Assembly (NCBI RefSeq): GCF_027530345.1
Contig: NZ_JAPZQK010000010.1
Span: 1 to 64,000, forward strand
Source: Silanimonas sp.
Lineage (GTDB): Bacteria > Pseudomonadota > Gammaproteobacteria > Xanthomonadales > Xanthomonadaceae
Direction: 5' to 3'
DNA length: 64,000 nt
The position numbers and the translations under genes are program-made. Of the stretch, positions 54,844 through 62,303 are shown one piece after another. The first letter of the stretch is position 1. Each line of letters starts with the position of its first letter. The notes under the pieces were generated by a model, which had not been told where the DNA came from, did not search any database, and worked only from the letters and a program-made list of their open reading frames with translations.

Positions 54844-56247
54844 TTACTTCGTCGCGTCGAGCGAGGCCTCGGCGTCGGTGTTGAGCAGGCGGTTGACCGC
54901 CTCGATGTCGTCCGGCGTCAGGCTGCCTGCGGCCTGCTTCAGCGACAGTTCGTTGACCAGGAAGTTGTGGCGCGCCTGGGCGAACTGCGTCTGCGCGGCG
55001 AACAGCGTCTGCTGCGCCAGCAGCACGTCGACGACGGTGCGGGTACCGACTTCGAGACCGGCTTCGCCGGCTTCCAGCGCGGCCTTGGCCGAGACCACCG
55101 CCAGGCGGCGGGCTTCGACCTCGGCGGCGCCGGCCGCGAGCGAGCGGTAGGCGTTGCGGGTCTGGCGGGTGACGCCACGGCGCTCCTGTTCCAGTTGCTC
55201 GGCGACCGCATCGCGGTTGGCGAGGGCCGAGCGCACACCGGCCTGCACCGCGCCGCCGCTGTAGATCGGCACGGTCAGGGTGATGCCGACGTTGCTGCCG
55301 TCGTTGAGGTTGTCGGAGGGGAAACTCACGCCGCCACTGGTGCTGTTGCCCCAGGTCGCGGAATCGCTGTAGCCGCCGGACAGGTTCAGGGTCGGTAGAT
55401 GGCCGGCGCGCGCCGTCGAGACATTGGCCTCGGCGGCGTCGAGGGCCAACGCCGCGGCCTGCAGTGCCGGGTTGTCGGCCAATGCCTTGTCCACCCAGGC
55501 CTGCAAGCCTTCGGTGTCGTCGAGCTTCGGCTGGTAGTCGGTGCCGAGACCCTTCAGCGAGCCCGTGGGCTCGCCGGTGATTTCGGCCAGCGCCTCGCGG
55601 GCGTCGTCGAGGCGGGTCGCGGCGCTGATGGCGTTGGCACGGGCGCCGTCGTAACTGGCGCGGGCTTCGTGCACGTCGGTGATCGGCGCGAGGCCGACTT
55701 CGAGGCGCGTCTCGGCCTGGTCGAGCTGGCGCTTCGCGGCGGCTTCCTGGGCGCGCGCGGAGGCCAGCGATTCGATCGCGGTGAGCACGTCGAAGTAGGC
55801 GCGGGCCACGCGCACACCGAGCGCCTGCTCGGCGGCGACGCGCTGCGCCTCGGCCTGCGCGGCCTGGGCCTTGGCGGCGTTCAGTCGGGTGTAGTCGGCG
55901 CGGTCGTAGATCGACTGGCTCAGGTTGATCCCGTAGCGACGGTCGCGGGAGTCGGAGCTGCCGGTGTTGCGATCGAAAACCACGCCACCCGAGCCATTCG
56001 GGCGGCTGCTGAAGGACGTACTGTCGCCCTCGCTGTCCGTCAGGCTGGCCGAGGCGCTCACCTGCGGCAGCAGCGCAGCGCGGGACTGCGAGACACCGGC
56101 CTGGGCGGCGGCGGCGCGCGCCTCCGCTGCGGCCAGCTGCGGGTCGCTCTTGCGCGCCAACTCGTAGGCCTGCAACAGGTCGGCGGCGCTGGCCGGCACG
56201 GCGAGGCCGGCGGCGAGCAGGGCAAGGGCGAGGGGACGCAGGCGCAT
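54844..56247 (-). CDS. tolC: TolC-family outer-membrane efflux protein
   Basis: The 467-residue protein has a signal peptide (LRPLALALLAAGLAVPASA) and the duplicated TolC fold of long helical hairpins: SDPQLAAAEARAAAAQAGVSQSRAALLPQVSA near the start, DRADYTRLNAAKAQAAQAEAQRV, and the second-repeat NPALQAAALALDAAEANVSTARA. It forms a trimeric channel that could pair with the RND pump encoded at 57.8-62.1 kb, which has no own channel gene. ATG 56247 has a GAAGGAAG site. The pcm gene lies 22 bases upstream, an arrangement common in this bacterial group. Confidence 0.93.
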   Translation of the reverse strand: MRLRPLALALLAAGLAVPASAADLLQAYELARKSDPQLAAAEARAAAAQAGVSQSRAALLPQVSASASLTDSEGDSTSFSSRPNGSGGVVFDRNTGSSDSRDRRYGINLSQSIYDRADYTRLNAAKAQAAQAEAQRVAAEQALGVRVARAYFDVLTAIESLASARAQEAAAKRQLDQAETRLEVGLAPITDVHEARASYDGARANAISAATRLDDAREALAEITGEPTGSLKGLGTDYQPKLDDTEGLQAWVDKALADNPALQAAALALDAAEANVSTARAGHLPTLNLSGGYSDSATWGNSTSGGVSFPSDNLNDGSNVGITLTVPIYSGGAVQAGVRSALANRDAVAEQLEQERRGVTRQTRNAYRSLAAGAAEVEARRLAVVSAKAALEAGEAGLEVGTRTVVDVLLAQQTLFAAQTQFAQARHNFLVNELSLKQAAGSLTPDDIEAVNRLLNTDAEASLDATK

Positions 56248-56269
56248 GGGGCTTCCTTCGGTCAAACGA

Positions 56270-56923
56270 TCAGAGGGTGAAGCGCGCTTCCGGTGCGAAG
56301 CCGCGCAGATAAGGGATATCGGTTTCGAACAGGCTTTCGATGCGCGGGCCGGCGGCGTCGTTGCGGAGGCAGATCGCCTCCTGCACCGGCGAGGCGCCGC
56401 GCACGAGGACGAGGCGACCGCCCGGCTTCAGCCAGCGCACGAAGCGCTCCGGCACCTCGGCAACAGCGCCACCCACGAGGATCGCGTCGAAACGGAGCGC
56501 GGTGTCCCAGGTGCTGGCGTCGCCCTGCTCGAGGCGCACGTTGGCCGCCTCGAGGGCCTGCAGGCGACGCTGCGCCTCGGCGACGAAATCGGCGTGTTGT
56601 TCGATCGCCTGCACCGAGCGCGCGAGGCGGGCAAGGCAGGCGGTGAGGAAGCCGCTGCCGGCACCGATCTCCAGCACTTCGTCGGTGGGGGCGACGTCCA
56701 GCGCCTGCAGCAGGCGGCCTTCGATCACCGGCTTGAGCATGAACTCGTCGTGGCCGAGCGGCAGGGCGAGGTCGGCGAAGGCCAGCTTGCGATGCGTGGC
56801 CGGCACGAAGTCCTCGCGCTTCACGTCACCGAGCACGTCGAGCACGCGCCGATCCAGCACCTCCCAGGGGCGGACCTGCTGCTCGACCATTGCGTGGCGG
56901 GCCTGGTTGAAGTCGATGGGCAT
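56270..56923 (-). CDS. pcm: protein-L-isoaspartate O-methyltransferase
   Basis: The 217-residue SAM-dependent methyltransferase carries the Pcm landmarks: RVLDVLGDVKREDFVP, the core VLEIGAGSGFLTACLARLA, and FDAILVGGAVAEVPE. It repairs isoaspartyl residues in damaged proteins. ATG 56923 gives the usual N-terminus. It is first of a two-gene unit with tolC. Family members often have a Cys or Thr in the residue after the LPLG stretch; here LPLGHDEF is seen, consistent with the bacterial type-I-like group. Confidence 0.9.
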   Translation of the reverse strand: MPIDFNQARHAMVEQQVRPWEVLDRRVLDVLGDVKREDFVPATHRKLAFADLALPLGHDEFMLKPVIEGRLLQALDVAPTDEVLEIGAGSGFLTACLARLARSVQAIEQHADFVAEAQRRLQALEAANVRLEQGDASTWDTALRFDAILVGGAVAEVPERFVRWLKPGGRLVLVRGASPVQEAICLRNDAAGPRIESLFETDIPYLRGFAPEARFTL

Positions 56924-57039
56924 GGTGGGACGTCCTTGGGAGCAGGGCCGCATAGTGTACGGGCGTGGCCCCGCTGACGACGGCTACAGTGCCGGAGCGG
57001 AGCGTGCCAGGGCAGTGACGAAGGTCACCGCGACGGAGG

Positions 57040-57690
57040 TCATGGTCGGCCCGTCCCGGCGGGGGCATGGGCGCGCAGGAACAGCGCGACGCACTGGTCG
57101 ACGTGGGCGGTCCGGGCCGCAGCCTCCGGCGGCGGCTCGATGCCGAGCAGGCAGCGGAAGTGGTGGATGCCCTTCAGCAGCACGAAGAACTGGCTGGCGG
57201 CGACCTTCGGGTCGTCGAGCCGCAGCTGGCCGCGCTGCTTGGCCAGCGCGAGGAAACCCTCCATCTCCTCCAGCGCGCGCTTCGGGCCGGCCTTGAAGTA
57301 GAGCTGGGCAAGGGTCGTCGACTGGCTGGCCTGGGCCGCCATCATCCGCATCAGCTGTACGGCGTCCTCGGCGAAGACGAGGTCGACGAAGCCGGTGCCG
57401 ATCTGCTTCAGGGCCTCGCCCACGGGCAGGTCTTCGGGCCATTCGAACAGGCCGTGGGGCAGCTGGTCGGCGCAGCGGGCCTCGACGGCGGCCGTGAACA
57501 GGCCTTCCTTGTCGCCGAAGTGGCTGTAGATCGTCAGCTTGGACACGCCGGCGGCCTGTGCGATGGCCTCGAGGCTCACCGCTTCAAAGCCGTGCTGGCA
57601 GAACAGCTGGCCGGCGGCCTCCACCAGGGCGGCGCGCTTCTCGGGATCTTTGGGGCGTCCGGGGGTGCCGGGGCGGGCCTTCGTCGTCAC
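57040..57690 (-). CDS. TetR-family repressor of the adjacent RND pump
   Basis: From GTG 57690 the protein is 216 residues and starts VTTKARPGTPGRPKDPEKRA. It has a TetR helix-turn-helix (AIAQAAGVSKLTIYSHFGDKEGLF), then an all-helical ligand-binding domain with CLLGIEPPPEAAAR near the end. An ATG at 57744 would add 18 residues but lies within the 40-bp palindrome that looks like its operator, so I prefer the GTG. TetR repressors of this group release DNA when a pump substrate binds. It is divergent from the RND adaptor gene, the standard layout. Confidence 0.85.
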   Translation of the reverse strand: MTTKARPGTPGRPKDPEKRAALVEAAGQLFCQHGFEAVSLEAIAQAAGVSKLTIYSHFGDKEGLFTAAVEARCADQLPHGLFEWPEDLPVGEALKQIGTGFVDLVFAEDAVQLMRMMAAQASQSTTLAQLYFKAGPKRALEEMEGFLALAKQRGQLRLDDPKVAASQFFVLLKGIHHFRCLLGIEPPPEAAARTAHVDQCVALFLRAHAPAGTGRP

Positions 57691-57702
57691 AAGAAATTTA
57701 TT

Positions 57703-57742
57703 GAACTCGGGAGTATGCGAAATATACCATACCGGCGAGTTC
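57703..57742. promoter_or_regulatory. large palindrome/operator overlapping the RND-pump promoter
   Basis: GAACTCG-GGA-GTATG and CATAC-CGG-CGAGTTC (57703-57717, 57728-57742) form an inverted repeat, 12 of 15 positions matched, around a 10-base AT-rich centre. A promoter fits inside it: TTGAAC (57701-57706), 16 bases, TATACC (57723-57728). Repressor binding would thus block pump transcription. Confidence 0.75.
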
Positions 57743-57761
57743 ATGAATCGTGGTCGCCCCG

Positions 57762-58970
57762 ATGCCCGCCCTTCGCCGCCTCCCCCTGTCGTCCCGCGCC
57801 GCCTTTCGGATCGCGCCCCTGCTCCTGGCTGCCGGCCTGCTGAGCGCTTGCGGCAATGGCGACACCGGCGCACCGCCGGCCCGTCCCGTGCTGGTGCAGC
57901 AGCCGACGCCGGCTGCCGGCGCCGTACAGGCCTTCGCCGGTGAAATCCGCGCCCGCCACGAGACGCCTCTGGCCTTCCGGGTGGGAGGCAAGGTCGCGAA
58001 GCGGCTGGTCGATGTCGGAGATCGCGTGGTGGCCGGGCAGCCGCTTGCTGAACTGGACGCGCAGGACCTCCGCCTCAGCCGCGACGCGGCGCAGGCCCAG
58101 CTGACCGCCGCCGAGGCCGATGCCCGGCTCGCGGCCGCCGAATTCGAACGCATCGAAGTGATGTTCCAGCGCCAGCTGGTGAGCCGCTCCCTGTTCGACG
58201 CCCGCAAGAACGGCCTCGACGCCGCCAATTCGCGCGTCGCCCAAGCGCGGGCCCAGCTGGATGTCGCCGGCAACCAGGCGGCCTACGGGGTGTTGCGCGC
58301 CAACGCGTCCGGTGTCGTCGCGGTCCGCAACATCGAGGCCGGGCAGGTGGTTTCGGCCGGCCAGACCGCCTTCGGCCTCGCCGAGGATGGCGAGCGCGAA
58401 GTCGCCATCGCCCTCCCGGAAGCGGATGTCGCGCGCTTCCAGGACGGGCAGGACGTGCTGGTTGAACTATGGGCCGCGCCGGGGCAGCGTGTGCCGGGCA
58501 CCATCCGCGAGATCGCCCCCGCCGCCGATCCGCAGGCCCGCACCTACGCCACCCGCGTTGCACTCGCCTTGCCCGAGGGCGTTCGCGTCGAACTCGGCCA
58601 GAGCGCCCGCGTTTATGCGGCCAATGCCGCGGCGCCGTCGCTGAGCGTGCCGCTCTCTGCACTGGTGCAGGCCGACGGGCAGGCGGCCGTGTGGGTACTC
58701 GACGCCGACGGCCAGCGCGTGAAGCGCGTGCCCGTGCAGGCCGGTGCCTACACCGAGACCGATGTGCCCGTCTCCGGCGGCCTCCAGCCCAACGACTGGG
58801 TCGTGATCAGCGGCGTGCACCTGCTGCGTGAGAACGATGCCGTGAAGCCGGTGGATCGCGAGAACCGCCCGGTGCGCGTCGAAGCGCAGGAGACGCCCGC
58901 CGTCGCCGAGGACGCCAGCGCCGCGCTCGACGCCGGTGCCGATCGCCTCAACGCCGAAATCGCCGGATAA
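57762..58970 (+). CDS. RND efflux periplasmic adaptor (membrane fusion protein), lipoprotein
   Basis: From ATG 57762 the protein is 402 residues, with a lipoprotein signal (LLLAAGLLSAC). Then comes the HlyD-type fold: VQAFAGEIRARHETPLAFRVGGKV, a helical hairpin with DARKNGLDAANSRVAQARAQL, the lipoyl-half motif GVVAVRNIEAGQVVSAGQ and a C-terminal beta-domain. GTG 57750 is an alternative start. It links the inner-membrane pump encoded seven bases downstream to an outer-membrane channel, probably the TolC of this window. Expression should be controlled by the divergent TetR gene. Confidence 0.9.
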   Translation: MPALRRLPLSSRAAFRIAPLLLAAGLLSACGNGDTGAPPARPVLVQQPTPAAGAVQAFAGEIRARHETPLAFRVGGKVAKRLVDVGDRVVAGQPLAELDAQDLRLSRDAAQAQLTAAEADARLAAAEFERIEVMFQRQLVSRSLFDARKNGLDAANSRVAQARAQLDVAGNQAAYGVLRANASGVVAVRNIEAGQVVSAGQTAFGLAEDGEREVAIALPEADVARFQDGQDVLVELWAAPGQRVPGTIREIAPAADPQARTYATRVALALPEGVRVELGQSARVYAANAAAPSLSVPLSALVQADGQAAVWVLDADGQRVKRVPVQAGAYTETDVPVSGGLQPNDWVVISGVHLLRENDAVKPVDRENRPVRVEAQETPAVAEDASAALDAGADRLNAEIAG

Positions 58971-58976
58971 GCCGCG

Positions 58977-61900
58977 ATGGCCTCGTCCTTCAACCTCTCC
59001 GCTTGGGCGCTGAAGAACCGCGTTCTCGTGCTCTACGCGATGATCGTGCTCGCGATCGTCGGCGTCTTCAGCTACCAGCGTCTCGGCCAATCGGAAGACC
59101 CGCCGTTCACCTTCAAGGTGATGGTGGTCCGCACGATGTGGCCGGGCGCCACGGCGGAGGAGGTGGCCGCACAGGTCACCGACCGCATCGAGAAGAAGCT
59201 GATGGAAACCGGGCAGTACGAGCGCATCACCTCGTACTCGCGCGCCGGCGAATCGCTGGTGCTGTTCATGGCCAAGGATTCGATGGTGTCGGCCGAGCTT
59301 CCGCAGCTCTGGTACACCGCGCGCAAGAAGGTCGGCGACATCCGCCACACGCTGCCGGCCGGCGTCGTCGGCCCCTTCTTCAACGATGAGTTCGGCGACA
59401 CCTTCGGCAACCTCTATGCGCTGCAGGCCGACGGCCTCGACTACGCGACGCTGAAGGACTACGCGGAGCGCATCGAGCTGGAGCTGCACCGCGTGCCAGA
59501 CGTCGCCAAGGTCGAGCTGATCGGCCTGCAGGACGAGCGCATCTGGATCGAGCTCTCGAACACCAAGCTGGCCACGCTCGGCGTGCCGCTCGATGCCGTG
59601 CAGCGCGCGATCGACGAGCAGAACGCCATGGTCGGCGCCAGCTTCTTCGAAACCCCGAGCGACCGCGTGAAGCTGCGCGTATCCGGCGCCTTCGATTCCG
59701 TGGAGGCGATCCGCCAGTTCCCGATCCGCGTGGGCGACCGCAGCTTCCGCCTGCAGGACGTGGCCGAGGTGAAGCGCGGCTTCGTCGATCCGGCGGCGCC
59801 GCGCATGCGCTTCATGGGGCAGGACGCGATCGGCATCGGCGTGTCGATGCGCAAGGGCGGCGACATCATCCAGCTGGGCGAACAGCTCGAAGCCGAGTTC
59901 GCGCGCATCCAGCAGACCCTGCCCGCCGGCATGACGCTTTCGAAGGTGAGCGACCAGCCCGCCGCGGTGCGCGATTCCGTTGGTGAATTCGTCCGCGTGC
60001 TGGCCGAAGCCGTGCTGATCGTGTTGCTGGTGAGCTTCCTGAGCCTCGGCTGGCGTTCGGGCCTGGTCGTGGCGCTGTCGATCCCGCTGGTGCTGGCGAT
60101 GACCTTCGCCGCGATGTACTTCCTCGGCATCGGCCTGCACAAGATCTCGCTGGGCGCGTTGATCCTCGCACTCGGCCTGCTGGTCGACGACGCGATCATC
60201 GCGATCGAGATGATGCAGGTGAAGATGGAGCAGGGCTTCGGGCGCCTCGAGGCCGCGGCCTACGCGTGGCAGAGCACGGCCTTCCCGATGCTCACCGGCA
60301 CGCTGATCACCGCCGCCGGCTTCCTGCCGATCGCTACCGCCGCCTCGAGCACCGGCGAGTACACGCGATCGATCTTCCAGGTCGTCGTCCTGGCCCTGAT
60401 CCTGAGCTGGATCGTCGCGGTGGTGTTCATCCCCTACCTCGGCGACAAGCTGTTGCCCGACCGCGAGCAGATGCTCGCCAGCCACGGCGGCGGGTTCATC
60501 GGTGCCGTGCGCAAGTCGCTGGCGGCGCGCCTGCCGCCGGCGTTCGCGACCTGGGTCGCGCCGGACACGGCGCACCACGACAACCCCTACGACACGCCGT
60601 TCTACTCGCGATTCCGCGCGCTGGTGGCGTGGTGCGTCCGCCATCGCAAGACGGTGATCCTGGTCACCGTGCTGGCCTTCGTCGGCTCGCTGGCGATGTT
60701 CCGCTTCATCCCGCAGCAGTTCTTCCCGTCGTCGACGCGGTTGGAGCTGATGGTCGACCTCGAGCTCGCCGAGGGCAGCTCGCTGGCCGCCACCGAGGCC
60801 GCCGCGAAGCGCCTCGAGGCGAAGCTGGACGGCCACCCGGACATCGTCAACTACGTGGCCTATGTCGGCACCGGCTCGCCGCGCTTCTACCTGCCGCTCG
60901 ACCAGAAGCTGCCGCAGGCCAACTTCGCGCAGTTCGTGCTGATCACCCCGGACATCGAGAAGCGCGAGACGGTGAAGGCCTGGTTGCAGGGCGTGCTCGA
61001 CACCGAGTTCGCCGACCTGCAGGGCCGCGTGACCCGTCTCGAGAACGGCCCGCCGGTGGGCTTCCCGGTGCAGTTCCGCGTATCGGGCGAGCACCCGGAC
61101 GAAGTGCTGCGCATCGCCAATGCGGTGAAGGCGCAGGTGCTGGCGAACCCGCATTCGCGCAACGTCAACCTCGACTGGGACGAGCCGAGCAAGGTGGTGC
61201 GGCTCGAGATCGACCAGGACCGCGCGCGCGCGCTCGGCGTCAGTTCCGCGCAGGTCGCTTCCTTCCTTCAGGGCTCGCTCTCGGGCACGCCAGTGAGCAC
61301 GTACCGTGAAGGCAACGAGCTGATCGAGATCCTGCTCCGTGGCCCCGAGGAAGAGCGCACGCGCTTGTCATTGCTCGGTTCGCTGGCGGTGCCGACCGCC
61401 AGTGGCAAGTCCGTGCCGCTCTCGCAGATCGCGCGTATCGAGTACGGCTTCGAGCCCGGCATCGTCTGGCGCCGCAACCGCCTGCCGACCGTCACCATCC
61501 GCGCGGACGTCGAAGGTGGGGTCACGCCGCCGACGGTGACGAACCAGATCCTCCCGGCGCTCGAGCCGATCCGTGCCGAGCTTCCGCCCGGCTATCGCTT
61601 GGAAACCGGGGGCGCCGTCGAGGAATCGGCGCGCGGTGGCGCGTCGGTGGCCGCGGGCATGCCGCTGTTCCTGTTCGCCGTGATCACGCTGCTGATGCTC
61701 CAGCTGCGCAGCTTCTCGCGCATGGCGATGGTGCTGATGACCGCGCCGCTGGGGCTGATCGGCGTGGTCTGGTTCCTGCTGATTCCGCAGGTGCCGTTCG
61801 GCTTCGTGGCCATGCTCGGCACGATCGCGCTTTCGGGAATGATCATGCGTAACTCGGTGATCCTCGTGGACCAGATCGAGCACGACATCGCCGAAGGCCA

Positions 61901-62138
61901 CGCACCCTTCCAGGCGGTCGTCGACGCGACGGTGCGACGCTTCCGTCCCATCGTGCTGACGGCACTCGCCGCCGTGTTGGCGATGATCCCGCTCTCGCGC
62001 AGCGTGTTCTTCGGGCCCATGGCCGTCGCGATCATGGGCGGCCTGATCGTCGCCACGGCGCTCACGCTGCTGTTCCTGCCGGCCCTCTACGCCGCGTGGT
62101 TCCGCATCAAGGCCCCGGAGGCGGCGCCGCGCTACTGA
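58977..62138 (+). CDS. RND-family multidrug efflux permease
   Basis: The 1053-residue protein has the full RND layout: one helix, a large periplasmic loop, a six-helix block, a second loop and a second six-helix block. The proton-relay acidic pair is in GLLVDDAIIAIEMM (transmembrane helix 4). N-terminal residues PPFTFKVMVVRTMWPGATAEEVAAQVTDRIEKKLM match RND pumps, most like the TriC/AcrF-like HAE1 group. It would expel drugs, dyes or detergents, powered by the proton gradient. It follows the adaptor after six bases. The surrounding palindrome and TetR gene indicate substrate-induced expression. Confidence 0.95.
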   Translation: MASSFNLSAWALKNRVLVLYAMIVLAIVGVFSYQRLGQSEDPPFTFKVMVVRTMWPGATAEEVAAQVTDRIEKKLMETGQYERITSYSRAGESLVLFMAKDSMVSAELPQLWYTARKKVGDIRHTLPAGVVGPFFNDEFGDTFGNLYALQADGLDYATLKDYAERIELELHRVPDVAKVELIGLQDERIWIELSNTKLATLGVPLDAVQRAIDEQNAMVGASFFETPSDRVKLRVSGAFDSVEAIRQFPIRVGDRSFRLQDVAEVKRGFVDPAAPRMRFMGQDAIGIGVSMRKGGDIIQLGEQLEAEFARIQQTLPAGMTLSKVSDQPAAVRDSVGEFVRVLAEAVLIVLLVSFLSLGWRSGLVVALSIPLVLAMTFAAMYFLGIGLHKISLGALILALGLLVDDAIIAIEMMQVKMEQGFGRLEAAAYAWQSTAFPMLTGTLITAAGFLPIATAASSTGEYTRSIFQVVVLALILSWIVAVVFIPYLGDKLLPDREQMLASHGGGFIGAVRKSLAARLPPAFATWVAPDTAHHDNPYDTPFYSRFRALVAWCVRHRKTVILVTVLAFVGSLAMFRFIPQQFFPSSTRLELMVDLELAEGSSLAATEAAAKRLEAKLDGHPDIVNYVAYVGTGSPRFYLPLDQKLPQANFAQFVLITPDIEKRETVKAWLQGVLDTEFADLQGRVTRLENGPPVGFPVQFRVSGEHPDEVLRIANAVKAQVLANPHSRNVNLDWDEPSKVVRLEIDQDRARALGVSSAQVASFLQGSLSGTPVSTYREGNELIEILLRGPEEERTRLSLLGSLAVPTASGKSVPLSQIARIEYGFEPGIVWRRNRLPTVTIRADVEGGVTPPTVTNQILPALEPIRAELPPGYRLETGGAVEESARGGASVAAGMPLFLFAVITLLMLQLRSFSRMAMVLMTAPLGLIGVVWFLLIPQVPFGFVAMLGTIALSGMIMRNSVILVDQIEHDIAEGHAPFQAVVDATVRRFRPIVLTALAAVLAMIPLSRSVFFGPMAVAIMGGLIVATALTLLFLPALYAAWFRIKAPEAAPRY

Positions 62139-62303
62139 GCATTCCCGGGGCCTGCGCCCCGGTCCGAGATTCGCCGCCGGGTCGTCCGCGAACCGGCTCC
62201 CTCCCCCGCCTCTCCGGCGGCCCGGCGGCGATCTTCATGCACGGGTTTTACCTCGTGTCGCGACGGCCTACCATGGGCCCATCTTGGCTTCCCCCCGTCG
62301 ACC

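Noticed and set aside
58467..61154. 895-codon antisense open frame across the RND pump genes
   Set aside because: His/Arg/Gln-rich shadow of the RND permease, with no hallmarks of a real protein.
62145..62162. CCGGGGC-CTGC-GCCCCGG hairpin after the RND permease
   Set aside because: Seven-base stem without a T-tract; may cap the transcript but not enough evidence for a terminator.
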